Shown: positions 26,969 to 36,361, counted from the first letter of the stretch. The stretch is 64,000 bases of DNA from UBA2219 sp964612075 (GCA_964612075.1 CAZTFC010000001.1:1-64000); one strand, 5' to 3'. A program made the numbers and translations. The notes: generated by a model not told the origin, from the letters alone.

Positions 26969-27011
26969 CGGGGGGAGGGGACAAGGGCCCTTCCCCCCGT
27001 TTTTTCTTTTT
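26969..27011 (+). terminator. Intrinsic terminator of gdhA
   Basis: CGGGGGGAGGGG (26969-26980) pairs with CCCTTCCCCCCG (26988-26999): 12 pairs including one G-U, 7-base loop, followed by six T, a C and seven T. It is directional for the plus strand; on the minus strand no T-run follows the hairpin. Confidence 0.9.
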
Positions 27012-27917
27012 TTAAGGGAAGGAAACGACGCGGTTGCGCCCCGACTCCTTCGCCTTGTACAGGGCGTCGTCGGCGTTTTTCAGGAAGGTCGCGGGGGTGT
27101 CCCCGGGCCCCGGCGTCCCCGGGACCCCGATGCTGATCGTCACGCGGATCTCCTTCCCTTCGCAGGCGTACGTCTCCGCTTCCACGAGAGCGCGGACCCG
27201 CTCCGCCAGGGTCATGGAATTTTCGAAGGGGGTCTCGGGAAGGATGCAGCAGAACTCCTCCCCGCCGTACCGCGCCAGGAAGTCCACCCGCCGCAGGGCG
27301 GACTGGATGGTCCCGCACACCGATTTCAGGATGTGGTCCCCGCACTGGTGCCCGTGGGTGTCGTTGACCTCCTTGAAATGGTCGATGTCGATCATGAGCA
27401 GCGACATCGGCCTCTTGTACCGCCTGTGGCGCTCGAACTCCTCCCTTAGGCGGCCGGTGAAGAAGCGGCGGTTGTAGGTCCCCGTCAGGCTGTCCCGGTG
27501 GTTCATCTCCAGGAGGATCTTCTCGTACGCCGCGACGTCGGTGACGTCCTGGACGGTGATGCAGATGTGGGTCACCCGGGAGCCGTCGCCCTCCCGCAGG
27601 GGGCAGACGGTGCAGCTCTGCTGCATGTGCTCGAAGGACGTCTGGAAGGAGCTCACGATCTTCATGGGAAAGAGGTAGCCGTGCAGCTTCTGGGAGAAGA
27701 AATAGAAATTGCCGAAGGTGAATACCGACCTGAAGCTCCGCTGGAACACCGGCTGGTTCAGGTTCGGGAAAGCGTCGAAGACGTTCCGGTCCAGCATCTC
27801 CTCCGCGGTTTTCCTGCTGTGCATCGCCATCCAGTCGTTCCAGTAGCGTATCCGGTGCTCCGCGTCGAGGATGACGATCCCCATGTTCAGCATGTCGAAG
27901 ACGCTCCGGAAGTTCAT
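27012..27917 (-). CDS. PAS-GGDEF diguanylate cyclase
   Basis: 301 residues. A PAS-like domain (about 1-130; ILDAEHRIRYWNDW) is followed by a GGDEF domain that makes cyclic di-GMP from GTP. The active-site loop reads RYGGEEF and is intact, and the allosteric inhibitory site RRVD lies exactly five residues before GGEEF, so feedback inhibition by product is expected. A GTYNRRFF segment opens the catalytic domain. The start ATG overlaps the CheC-like gene's stop by 4 bases. The upstream phosphorelay genes probably set its activity or expression, while the neighbouring HD-GYP protein would degrade the product. Confidence 0.93.
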   Translation of the reverse strand: MNFRSVFDMLNMGIVILDAEHRIRYWNDWMAMHSRKTAEEMLDRNVFDAFPNLNQPVFQRSFRSVFTFGNFYFFSQKLHGYLFPMKIVSSFQTSFEHMQQSCTVCPLREGDGSRVTHICITVQDVTDVAAYEKILLEMNHRDSLTGTYNRRFFTGRLREEFERHRRYKRPMSLLMIDIDHFKEVNDTHGHQCGDHILKSVCGTIQSALRRVDFLARYGGEEFCCILPETPFENSMTLAERVRALVEAETYACEGKEIRVTISIGVPGTPGPGDTPATFLKNADDALYKAKESGRNRVVSFP

Positions 27918-28561
27918 GCGTATCGGCTCATGAAGACCTGGAGGGCCTGCCGGAGCCAGACGACGGATTCGTGGCTGGCGACCAGGAACAGGTATCCCCG
28001 CACGTCCTGGTTCCCGAAATGGAAGACCGTCTGGAGGATGACGACGCAGTTCCCCGGCTCGAACAGCGTTCTCGACACGTTGGTGTCCGACATGTTCCCG
28101 ATGAGGATGCGGGGAGGGGAGTAGGTGACGACATCGCCCAGAAGCTCCGCCACCTTGCCCACGCAGGCCCCGACGAGGATGTTGCCCACCTCCATCAGCG
28201 TTTCCCGCTCGAGGATCCGCATGGGGTCGGATTCGAACGCGTGTTCGTCCATGTCGCCCAGAAGGCCCAGCAGCGTCTTCCCGGCGCCGGAGGTGAAGGC
28301 CAGAAGCGCCATCCCCTTGAACCGGGACCAGTAGTTCTGCTCGATGACGGTGATCTCGTGGGAATTCGGGATCTCCCGCTCGATGTACCCGATCAGCTCC
28401 GTCGCGGGGATGACCTTGACCTCCGGGACGCTCAGCTGGACGTACAGGTCGATGACCCCGGACAGGTCCGCGGCCGCGCTGCCGAACCCGATGTTCATGA
28501 TCTCCTGGAGGATGTCCCGTTCCTCGTCGCCCAGGATCTCCGTGCGGGCCTCTTCCGTCAT
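27914..28561 (-). CDS. CheC-like phosphatase
   Basis: 215 residues of the CheC/CheX/FliY fold. Both active-site halves are present: DILQEIMNIGFGSAAADLSG and ETLMEVGNILVGACVGKVAELLG, each with the Glu-xx-Asn pair that positions water for hydrolysis of a receiver's phospho-Asp. No cheA, cheW, cheY or methyl-accepting protein is nearby, so its client is likely the single-domain receiver encoded immediately upstream, which it overlaps by 4 bases. The start codon at 28559-28561 begins the conserved protein; an upstream extension is not conserved. Confidence 0.88.
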   Translation of the reverse strand: MTEEARTEILGDEERDILQEIMNIGFGSAAADLSGVIDLYVQLSVPEVKVIPATELIGYIEREIPNSHEITVIEQNYWSRFKGMALLAFTSGAGKTLLGLLGDMDEHAFESDPMRILERETLMEVGNILVGACVGKVAELLGDVVTYSPPRILIGNMSDTNVSRTLFEPGNCVVILQTVFHFGNQDVRGYLFLVASHESVVWLRQALQVFMSRYA

Positions 28562-28944
28562 GCGGTCTCCGGGTTCCCCGGGAGGGCATCCACCCTGGAG
28601 ATGAGGTCGGACACGATCTCCCGGGCGGGCGGTTTTTTCAGCATGTCGAAGGCCCCGAGTTCCATGACGCGCTCGATCGTTTTCGGCTGGATGTCCGCGC
28701 TGCACACGACGATCACCGCGTCCTTCCGCGCCTCCTTCATCCGCCGCAGCGCCTCGAGGCCGTCCATGACGGGCATGGTCAGGTCGGTGAAGGTCAGGTC
28801 CGGCGCCGCCTCCTCGAACCGCTGCACGCCCGCCTTCCCGTCCGCCGCCTCGAGGATCTCGAAGGAACGGTCTCCCGGGAAGCAGCTTCGCAGGATTTTC
28901 CGCGCGATCGGCGAATCGTCGATGATCAGGATTTTCCGGATCAT
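28558..28944 (-). CDS. Single-domain response regulator
   Basis: 128 residues, receiver domain only. Acidic pocket residues are in ILIIDDSPIARKIL, the phospho-acceptor Asp in LTFTDLTMPVMDG, the conserved Ser in VCSADIQPKT and Lys in DMLKKPPA. It lacks an output domain, so it must pass its signal by phosphotransfer or protein contact. It overlaps the hybrid kinase gene upstream and the CheC-like phosphatase downstream by 4 bases each, giving the order kinase, receiver, phosphatase, diguanylate cyclase. Confidence 0.93.
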   Translation of the reverse strand: MIRKILIIDDSPIARKILRSCFPGDRSFEILEAADGKAGVQRFEEAAPDLTFTDLTMPVMDGLEALRRMKEARKDAVIVVCSADIQPKTIERVMELGAFDMLKKPPAREIVSDLISRVDALPGNPETA

Positions 28945-31625
28945 GCTTCCCCTCGTTTCCCTTTCCGGTTCTCGTTTTCGCAGGGCCGGTTTCCCCCCGC
29001 GCCGAGCGCCCGCCGCACCTGCTGCGACAGGGCGAGGTTGGTGAACGGCTTCTGCAGGAAGTGGACCCCCTCGTCCAGGATGCCGTGCTGCCCGATCACG
29101 TCCCCGGAGTAGCCGGACATGAACAGCCCTTTCAGGCCCGGCCGGTCCCGCTTCAGCAGGTCGTACAGCTCTTTCCCGTTCTTCCCCGGCATGATGACGT
29201 CGGTCAGCAGCAGGTCGATGGCCCCTTGGTGGGCGGCGGCCACCTCGAGGCACCGGTCCGCGGACTCCGCCGCCAGCACCCGGTAGCCGAGCTCCTCCAG
29301 CATGCGGCAGACGAGCGTCCGGACCGTCTCGTTGTCCTCCGCCACCAGCACGGTCCCGGTGCCCCGCTCGACCCGCTCCGGCGGCTGCTCGGCGGCCTGC
29401 GCGGCCTTTTCCTCCGCGCGCGGCAGGAGCACCTCGAAGACGCTCCCGCGTCCCTTCCCGGAGCGGACGGTGATCGTTCCGCCGTGCTGCTTCACGATCC
29501 CGTACACGGTGGCCAGCCCCAGCCCCGTCCCCTTTCCCTGCCCCTTCGTCGTGAAGAACGGCTCGAAGATGTGCGCCTGCGTCTCCTCGTCCATCCCCGT
29601 CCCCGTGTCGCTCACCGACAGCATCACGTAGGGCCCCGGGGCGGCTTCCGGGCGGGCGTCGTCCGGCCCCGCCAGGTCGAGGTTCCCCGCCTCGATGGTC
29701 AGCGTCCCGCCCTCCGGCATCGCGTCCTGCGCGTTGACCGCCAGGTTCAGCAGCGCCTGCTCGATCTGCCCCTTGTCCGCGCGCGCCGGGGCCGGCTCCG
29801 CTCCCACGACGGTCTCGACCCGGATGTTCTCGCGGATCGTCCGGCGTATCACCGGCTCCAGCCCCCGCACGACGTCTCCCATGTCGAGCACGTCCAGCCG
29901 GAGCACCTGCTTCCGGCTGAAGGCGAGCAGCCGCATCGTCAGCACCCGCGCCAGGTCCGCCGCCCGGTGGATGTGCTCGAGCCTCTTCCGGTCCGGGTGC
30001 TCCCCGGGAAGGCGCGCCATCATCATCTCGCTGTATCCCAGGATCGGCGTCAGGAGGTTGTTGAAGTCGTGCGCCACGCCGCCCGCCAGCAGCCCCACCG
30101 TCTCCATCTTCTGCGACTGGAACAGCTGCTCCTGGAGCTTCCTCTGCTCCCCCTCCGCCGCCTTGCGCTCCGAGATGTCCTTGATGAAGGAATACAGGAT
30201 GCGCTTTCCCTTGAAGTCCAGGTGGGTCGTCGTGACCTCCACGGGGAACGTCGACCCGTCCTTCCTGCGGTAGACGGCCTCGAACGTCCGGAAGCCCGAG
30301 GCGAACACCTTCTCCCGGTGCTCGAGGAAGACCTTCGGAGTCAGCGTCAGGTTGAAGTCGAACACCCGCATCCCGGACAGCCCCTCGGCGGTGTACCCGA
30401 GAATCCCGCACATCGACTCGTTGACCGACAGGATCTGCCCGTCTTCCGAAACCGTGCAGAAGGCGATCGGCGACTTGTCGATGCAGTACTGGGTCAGCCG
30501 CACCGCGTCCTCGGCCCGCTTGAGCCGGAAGAGAGAGGCGACGAGGAGCCCCGCCAGCAGGGAAAGGAGCAGCACCGCCAGCGCGACCCCGAAGGCGAAC
30601 TTCCGGTGGGTCTCGAAGACCGTCGCCGGCTTGTTGACGAGGATGCTTCCGGGAGGGAGCCTGTCCATCGGGATGCCGAACCGCTCGAGCTGCGCGAAGT
30701 CGAACATGGGGCGCGAGGTCGACGCGTCCTCCACGGGGATCGTGGAGGCGGGAACGCCCATCAGCACCCGCAGGGCGAGGTCTGCGGCCGTCCGGCCGTG
30801 CTTCTCGCCGTGGAGCAGGAACCCGCCCACCACGCCGGGGACGAGCCGGTTTTCGTGCATGACGTACACCGGGACCTTCGCTGCGGAAACGAACACCCGG
30901 GTGCTGTCGGGGCCGGAGAGGGTTTTCCCCTCGCGGTCGGTGGAGTAGGACTGGACCAGCACGATCGCGTCCGGCGGGAGATCCCCGATCGCCGTCCGCG
31001 CCTCGTCGAAGGTGGAGGGCGGGAGGAACCGGACGGCGACCCGTCCGGAGAAGTGCGGCGCCACCGCCTCCGCCTCCCAACGGGCCGAAATCCCGGAAAC
31101 GGTGTCGTCGTTGAGGATCAGTACTTCCGTCGCGCCGGGGTGGAACGAGAGCGCCGTCTCCAGGGTGTTCCGGACGTCCTGCGTCTCGATGACGCCCGTC
31201 ACCTCTCTCCGGTCGCTCTCCATGTACCGCCGGTAGTCGCTGATCCCCGCGAACACCACCGGGACGTCGGGGAATAGCGTGTCCGGGTGGCGGGTCAGCA
31301 GGTCCATCGCCGGGTTGTCGATGGCGAAGACCAGGTCGATCTTCACCCCGCGGTACTTCGCGACGAGGAAATCCCTCATCCGCCGCTGGTGGTCCTCGCC
31401 GGGGAACCGCTTGGAATCGAGATAGACGACGGGGGTGTCGATCGAAGGGAAGACGGCCCGAAGCCGCCGGTCAATCCCCTCCTCCTCCTCGTCGGACCAG
31501 TCGAAGCCCCGGTGATAGGAGTTGAGGATGAGGACCCGGTGTTCATTGTCCGCCGCCTCCGCCGCCGGTGCCGGGAACATGGCAAGAAGCAGCCACCCGA
31601 TAGCCGCGAGCGCCCGGAGGAGCAT
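28941..31625 (-). CDS. Membrane hybrid histidine kinase with ABC-type periplasmic sensor
   Basis: 894 residues. A signal segment (about 5-25) precedes a periplasmic domain of the ABC-substrate-binding type (about 28-325; LILNSYHRGFDWSDEEEEG, FAIDNPAMDLL, PVVFAGISDY). One transmembrane helix follows (FGVALAVLLLSLLAGLLVA, about 345-366). The cytoplasm holds a PAS domain, a HisKA domain with GGVAHDFNN, an ATPase domain with DTGTGM and GTGLGLATVYGIV, and a C-terminal receiver with LLLTDVIMPG and LQKPF. It likely senses a small periplasmic ligand and feeds the downstream receiver and c-di-GMP enzyme. It starts 4 bases after aconitase ends. Confidence 0.92.
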   Translation of the reverse strand: MLLRALAAIGWLLLAMFPAPAAEAADNEHRVLILNSYHRGFDWSDEEEEGIDRRLRAVFPSIDTPVVYLDSKRFPGEDHQRRMRDFLVAKYRGVKIDLVFAIDNPAMDLLTRHPDTLFPDVPVVFAGISDYRRYMESDRREVTGVIETQDVRNTLETALSFHPGATEVLILNDDTVSGISARWEAEAVAPHFSGRVAVRFLPPSTFDEARTAIGDLPPDAIVLVQSYSTDREGKTLSGPDSTRVFVSAAKVPVYVMHENRLVPGVVGGFLLHGEKHGRTAADLALRVLMGVPASTIPVEDASTSRPMFDFAQLERFGIPMDRLPPGSILVNKPATVFETHRKFAFGVALAVLLLSLLAGLLVASLFRLKRAEDAVRLTQYCIDKSPIAFCTVSEDGQILSVNESMCGILGYTAEGLSGMRVFDFNLTLTPKVFLEHREKVFASGFRTFEAVYRRKDGSTFPVEVTTTHLDFKGKRILYSFIKDISERKAAEGEQRKLQEQLFQSQKMETVGLLAGGVAHDFNNLLTPILGYSEMMMARLPGEHPDRKRLEHIHRAADLARVLTMRLLAFSRKQVLRLDVLDMGDVVRGLEPVIRRTIRENIRVETVVGAEPAPARADKGQIEQALLNLAVNAQDAMPEGGTLTIEAGNLDLAGPDDARPEAAPGPYVMLSVSDTGTGMDEETQAHIFEPFFTTKGQGKGTGLGLATVYGIVKQHGGTITVRSGKGRGSVFEVLLPRAEEKAAQAAEQPPERVERGTGTVLVAEDNETVRTLVCRMLEELGYRVLAAESADRCLEVAAAHQGAIDLLLTDVIMPGKNGKELYDLLKRDRPGLKGLFMSGYSGDVIGQHGILDEGVHFLQKPFTNLALSQQVRRALGAGGNRPCENENRKGKRGEA

Positions 31626-31629
31626 CCGT

Positions 31630-34404
31630 TTATCCCGTTCCCACCAGCCGCCGAAGCACGTACGGAAGGATCCCGCCGTGCAGGTAATACCGGACTTCCG
31701 CCGGGGTGTCGATCCGCACCAGGACCGGGAAGGCGCGCTCGCCGCCGTCCCCTTCGACGCGGACCGTCGCCCGCATCTTCGGCGCGATGCCCGCCGCGAT
31801 CCCCTCGACGGAGTAGAATTCCGTCCCGGAGAGCCGGAGCGATTCCCGGGTCGCGCCGTCCGTGAACTGCAGCGGAAGGATCCCCATCCCCACCAGGTTG
31901 CTCCGGTGGATCCGCTCGAAGCTTTCCGCGATGACGGCCCGCACCCCGAGGAGGAGCGGTCCCTTCGCCGCCCAGTCGCGCGACGATCCCGACCCGTATT
32001 CCTTGCCGGCCAGTATCAAAAGAGGCACGCCGTCCGCGGCGTACCGCGTCGCGGCGTCGTAGATCGCCGTCCTTTCGCCGCCCGGGGGGAAGGTCGTCCA
32101 CCCGCCCTCCGTGCCGGGGGCGAGGAGGTTCCGCAGGCGGATGTTGGCGAACGTTCCGCGCATCATCACCTCGTGGTTCCCACGGCGGCTGCCGTAGGAG
32201 TTGAACTCCTCCACCGGCACGCCGTGGTCCAGCAGGTAGGCGGCGGCGGGGCCGCCCGGATCGATGTCGCCCGCGGGGGAGATGTGGTCGGTGGTCACCG
32301 AGTCGCCCAGCACGGCCAGGACGCGGGCGCCGCGGATGTCCTCCGGGGCGGCGGGTTTCGCGGGGAGCCGCTCGAAGAACGGCGGCGGCTTGATGTAGGT
32401 GGAGGAGGGGGCCCACCGGAAGCACTCCGATTTCGGCACGGGCAGCCGGTTCCACGCATCGTCCCCGGCGAACACCGAGGCGTACTCTTCCCGGAACATC
32501 CCCGGCTCCACCGAGGCGCGGACGCACGCCGTGACCTCCTCCGGCGAGGGCCAGACGTCCGCGAGGAAGACCGGGTTGCCGTTCCGGTCGACGCCCAGCG
32601 GCTCTTCGAAGGGATCGAAGTCCACCGTCCCCGCCAGGGCGTACGCCACGACCAGCGGGGGCGACGCCAGGTAGTTCGCCCGGCACAGCGGGTGGATCCG
32701 ACCCTCGAAGTTCCGGTTCCCGGAAAGGACCGACGCCGCGACCAGGTTTCCCCGCCGGATCGTTTCCGCCACGGCCTCCGGCAGCGGGCCGGAGTTTCCG
32801 ATGCACGTGGTGCAGCCGTAGCCCACGAGGTGGAAGCCCAGCGCCTGCAGGTACGGCATCAGCCCCGCCCGCTCGAGGTACCGGGTCACGACCTTCGACC
32901 CCGGCGCGAGGCTGGTCTTCACCCACGGGCGGGTCTTGAGGCCCCGCTCGACGGCTTTTTTCGCGAGGAGCCCCGCGCCGATCATCACGGCGGGGTTGGA
33001 GGTGTTCGTGCAGCTCGTGATCGCCGCGATGACGACCGAGCCGTCGTGCAGGTCGTAGACCCCCTGGTCCAGGCGGAGCGTCCGCACGTTCGGCGTCCAC
33101 GACGCGGGGCGCACCGGCGTCTCTTCCCCGGCGGTCCCGCCGCCTTCCCCGAGCCACCGGTCCGTCCCTTCCTCCCCTTCGGCGGGACGCGGCTGCTTGC
33201 CCCACGACGGGAGGGCCGCGCGGAACGCCGCCTTGAAGCCGGAAAGCGGCACGCGGTCCTGGGGGCGCCTGGGGCCCGCCAGGCAAGGCTCTACCGTGGA
33301 GAGGTCGAGGGAAAGCGTATCGGAGAAGACGGGGTCCCGCGTCTCGCCGGTGCGGAAGAGCCCCTGAGCCTTGCAGTAGGCCTCCACCAGCTTCACCTGT
33401 TTCGCGTCGCGCCCCGTGAAGAGGAGGTACCGGAGCGTTTCGTCGTCCACGGGGAAGAAGGCGATCGTGGCGCCGTACTCCGGGGACATGTTCGAGATCG
33501 TCGCCCGGTCGGCCACGGAGAGCGACGAGAGCCCCTTGCCGTAGAACTCGACGAATTTGCCCACCACGCCTTTCCCGCGCAGCATCTGGGCGATCGTGAG
33601 GACGAGGTCCGTGGAGGTGGCGCCCGCCGGGAGCCTGCCGGAGAGACGGAACCCCACGACCTCGGGGACGAGCATGGAGATCGGCTGCCCGAGCATGGCG
33701 GCCTCCGCCTCGATCCCCCCGACGCCCCAGCCCAGGACCCCCAGGCCGTTGATCATCGGGGTGTGCGAGTCGGTGCCTACGAGGGTGTCGGGGTACGCCT
33801 GCGCGCCCCCGCGGACCTTCTTCCCGTGCACCACGGGCGCCAGGTATTCCAGGTTCACCTGGTGGCAGATCCCCGTGCCGGGCGGCACGACGCGGAAGTT
33901 CCGGAAGGATTCCTTTCCCCAGCGGAGGAACGCGTACCGCTCCCCGTTGCGCTCGTATTCCCGATCCACGTTGCCCTGGAAGGAGGAGACCGTCGAGAAC
34001 CGGTCCACCTGAACGGAGTGGTCGATGACCAGGTCCACCGGCATCTGCGGGTTGACCCTCTTCGGGTCCTTTCCCATGCGCCGCGCCGCGTCGCGCATCG
34101 ACGCCAGGTCCACGAGCGCCGGGACGCCGGTGAAGTCCTGCATGAGCACGCGCGCGGGGCGGAAGGCGATCTCCCGTTCGGAAGGGCCGGCGGGAGACCA
34201 GCCCGCCAGCGCCTGGATGTCCTCGCCCGTCACGGCGGAGCCGTCCTCGTGGCGGAGCAGGTTCTCCAGCAGGATCCGTATGGAGCAGGGGAGCCGGGAA
34301 ACCCTGCCGACACGGCGTTTCTCGAGCGATTCCAGGCGGAAGATCTCGTAGGGCCGCCCGCCGACGGTCATTCGGGAACGGGTACCGAACGTGTCCGGAT
34401 GCAT
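31630..34404 (-). CDS. acnA: Aconitate hydratase A
   Basis: 924 residues, close to the usual AcnA/IRP-like length. It interconverts citrate and isocitrate in the TCA cycle with a [4Fe-4S] cluster. Cluster cysteines are visible in ITSCTNTSNP and YGCTTCIGNSG. Other signatures are VGTDSHTPMINGLGVLGWGVGGIEAEA, cut here to VGTDSHTPMINGLG, and the swivel-domain GKEYGSGSSRDWAAKGP. A glutamate- and glycine-rich linker (GEEGTDRWLGEGGG) around residue 400 looks like an insertion relative to the E. coli enzyme. It heads the run leading into the kinase-CheC-GGDEF genes. Confidence 0.95.
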   Translation of the reverse strand: MHPDTFGTRSRMTVGGRPYEIFRLESLEKRRVGRVSRLPCSIRILLENLLRHEDGSAVTGEDIQALAGWSPAGPSEREIAFRPARVLMQDFTGVPALVDLASMRDAARRMGKDPKRVNPQMPVDLVIDHSVQVDRFSTVSSFQGNVDREYERNGERYAFLRWGKESFRNFRVVPPGTGICHQVNLEYLAPVVHGKKVRGGAQAYPDTLVGTDSHTPMINGLGVLGWGVGGIEAEAAMLGQPISMLVPEVVGFRLSGRLPAGATSTDLVLTIAQMLRGKGVVGKFVEFYGKGLSSLSVADRATISNMSPEYGATIAFFPVDDETLRYLLFTGRDAKQVKLVEAYCKAQGLFRTGETRDPVFSDTLSLDLSTVEPCLAGPRRPQDRVPLSGFKAAFRAALPSWGKQPRPAEGEEGTDRWLGEGGGTAGEETPVRPASWTPNVRTLRLDQGVYDLHDGSVVIAAITSCTNTSNPAVMIGAGLLAKKAVERGLKTRPWVKTSLAPGSKVVTRYLERAGLMPYLQALGFHLVGYGCTTCIGNSGPLPEAVAETIRRGNLVAASVLSGNRNFEGRIHPLCRANYLASPPLVVAYALAGTVDFDPFEEPLGVDRNGNPVFLADVWPSPEEVTACVRASVEPGMFREEYASVFAGDDAWNRLPVPKSECFRWAPSSTYIKPPPFFERLPAKPAAPEDIRGARVLAVLGDSVTTDHISPAGDIDPGGPAAAYLLDHGVPVEEFNSYGSRRGNHEVMMRGTFANIRLRNLLAPGTEGGWTTFPPGGERTAIYDAATRYAADGVPLLILAGKEYGSGSSRDWAAKGPLLLGVRAVIAESFERIHRSNLVGMGILPLQFTDGATRESLRLSGTEFYSVEGIAAGIAPKMRATVRVEGDGGERAFPVLVRIDTPAEVRYYLHGGILPYVLRRLVGTG

Positions 34405-34479
34405 GGCGTCTTGGCCTCCCGCGCGGCATGTTGGGACCGATAACCAGATGGTACCATGGCCGGCGGGAGCGGGGCGGGG

Positions 34480-35961
34480 TCAGGCGTGGGCTATTTCTTT
34501 TCCCGGCGTTTCCTGCGGCGCTTCGTCGGGTTCGTTTCCGTGGAGGATCCGGTGCAGGTCGACCAGGAACCGGCCGAGATGGTGCAGGTCGGCGAACCGG
34601 AGGTCCGGCATGGTTTCCAGCAGTTCCTTCTCGATTTCCGCTTTCTGGAGAGCGCAGACGAACGCCTGGACCGCGCGGGGGTCGAACGCTTTGTCGACGT
34701 CCTCGCAGAGGATCCCCAGGGCCTTCTCGACCGTCATCGCCTCGCGGTATGGGCGCTTCGAGGTCAGGGCGTCGAACACGTCGGCCACCGCGATGATCCG
34801 GCCGAACAGGGAGATCTGCTCGCCTTTCAGTCCGAACGGGTATCCTTTTCCGTCCACCCGCTCGTGATGCTGGACGGCTGCGTCCACGATCACGGAGGGC
34901 AGGTGGATGGGCTCCAGGATCTTGTTCGTGAGGAGCGGATGCTTCTTGATCTCCCGGAACTCCTCTTCCGTCAGCTTCCCCGGCTTCCCCAGGATCGATT
35001 CCGGGACGCCGATCTTCCCCAGGTCGTGCATGTACGCCGCGATGTCCAGGTCGTTCAGCAGCTTCTCGGGGACGCCCAGGTGCCGGCCGATGGCGTTGGA
35101 GAAGCGGGCGACCCGGAACGAATGGCCGTGGGTGTACTGGTCCTTGGCGTCGATGGCGGCGGCCAGCGCCTTCACCGTGTTGAGGTAGAGGTCCTGCAGG
35201 CTGCCGTACAGGCGGATGGTCTCCACGGTGGGGGAGATGGTGTGCTCGATGATGCTGACGAACTTCTTCTCGTACGATGTGAAGAACCGCTTGTCCGGCG
35301 ACTTGAAGAAGGCGATGAAGCCGATCGGCCCGTCCTTCTCCTTGATCGGGCAGTAGAGGACCGAGGTCCCGTCCGGCAGGCTGGAGATGGCGGTGGCGTC
35401 CTTGACCGGGATGCGCTCCAGGACCTTCGCGCGCAGCTCCGCGAGCTCGTCCGGCCCGATGCCACACGGGATGTCGATCTCCTGGTCCCTCCGGCCCTTC
35501 GTGTGGACCATCCCGTAGTCCGCCTGGATGGCGGGCGCGATCTCCTCGAGGACGATCCGGCAGAACTCGTCGATCTCGTTGACGCCGATCGTCTTGCGGG
35601 CGAGGTTGAACAGGAAGCTCATCTGCCCGGAGAGCTGCAGCATCTCGTCGCTGGTCTGCAGGAGCTCCGTGTCCCTGGCCAGCAGGTGGCCGATCCCCTT
35701 GATGCCGAGGAGGATGTGCGGCTCGGCCCGCAGCAGCGCGCTTTCGCTGTCGGCGGCGCACCGCAAGCCCCCGAAGCCGTTCCCGGAGCCGAACGGGAAG
35801 GATTTCGCGTGCGGAAGGTCGGCCGGCTCCATCCGCCCAAGCGGGACGAACGATTCGTCGCCGTCCACGACCCAGGCGCGCACCCCGTGCTCTTTATGCA
35901 GGTAGGCCGCGAACTCTTCCACGAAGGAAGTGTCGACCATCGTGTCCTTGATGCCGCTCAT
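34480..35961 (-). CDS. GAF-HD-GYP cyclic di-GMP phosphodiesterase
   Basis: 493 residues. An unassigned N-terminal region (1-125) is followed by a GAF-like domain (about 130-290) and an HD-GYP domain that hydrolyses c-di-GMP. The HD motif reads HDLGKIGVPE and the GYP motif HHERVDGKGYPFGLKGEQI, both complete, so the enzyme should be active. Its start overlaps the upstream single-domain receiver by 4 bases. It forms a functional counterpart to the diguanylate cyclase at 27 kb, only two operons away. Confidence 0.92.
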   Translation of the reverse strand: MSGIKDTMVDTSFVEEFAAYLHKEHGVRAWVVDGDESFVPLGRMEPADLPHAKSFPFGSGNGFGGLRCAADSESALLRAEPHILLGIKGIGHLLARDTELLQTSDEMLQLSGQMSFLFNLARKTIGVNEIDEFCRIVLEEIAPAIQADYGMVHTKGRRDQEIDIPCGIGPDELAELRAKVLERIPVKDATAISSLPDGTSVLYCPIKEKDGPIGFIAFFKSPDKRFFTSYEKKFVSIIEHTISPTVETIRLYGSLQDLYLNTVKALAAAIDAKDQYTHGHSFRVARFSNAIGRHLGVPEKLLNDLDIAAYMHDLGKIGVPESILGKPGKLTEEEFREIKKHPLLTNKILEPIHLPSVIVDAAVQHHERVDGKGYPFGLKGEQISLFGRIIAVADVFDALTSKRPYREAMTVEKALGILCEDVDKAFDPRAVQAFVCALQKAEIEKELLETMPDLRFADLHHLGRFLVDLHRILHGNEPDEAPQETPGKEIAHA

Positions 35962-36344
35962 GCGCCGCTCTTGCCGCCCGCGCCGAGGATCGAGGAGATG
36001 GTCGTCCGCAGCTCCTCCTTGGAGATCGGCTTGTTCAGGAACCCGGACCCGCCGGCTTCCTTCGCCATCCGGATGTCCTGCTCGCTCCCGAGCGAGGTGA
36101 AGATCAGCACGTGGATGTGCGTGGTGGCCGTGTCGTTCTTGATGTGGGTGGTCGCCTCGATGCCGTTCATGACCGGCATCTCGACGTCCATGATGACAAG
36201 GTCCGGCTGGTTCGCCTTGGCCATCTCGTACCCCATCAGGCCGTTCTCGGCGATCAGCACCTCGTAGTCGTCCTCTTTGAGGATCATCCCGACGATCCGG
36301 CGGATCATGTGGGAGTCGTCGACGATCAGGACCTTCTTCTGCAT
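35958..36344 (-). CDS. Single-domain response regulator paired with HD-GYP protein
   Basis: 128 residues with receiver motifs VLIVDDSHMIRRIVG, acceptor Asp in LVIMDVEMPVMNG, Thr in IFTSLGSE and Lys in FLNKPISKEEL. The ATG at 36344 is preceded by GAGGACGGG; a longer frame upstream crosses an AT-rich leader and is unlikely to be translated. With no kinase in its operon it probably receives phosphate from one of the many kinases nearby and acts on the HD-GYP protein. Confidence 0.92.
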   Translation of the reverse strand: MQKKVLIVDDSHMIRRIVGMILKEDDYEVLIAENGLMGYEMAKANQPDLVIMDVEMPVMNGIEATTHIKNDTATTHIHVLIFTSLGSEQDIRMAKEAGGSGFLNKPISKEELRTTISSILGAGGKSGA

Positions 36345-36361
36345 CACACCCGTCCTCTTCC

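Noticed and set aside
27914..28561. A chemotaxis operon, suggested by the CheC-like gene
   Set aside because: No cheA, cheW, cheR, cheB or methyl-accepting protein is nearby; the partners are a sensor kinase, a receiver and a GGDEF enzyme.
31376..35761. A 1461-codon open frame on the minus strand, and many other long frames antisense to or offset from genes
   Set aside because: These arise from the high-GC code (few stop codons) and lack family motifs; aconitase, the kinase and the HD-GYP gene in the other frame carry all the signatures.
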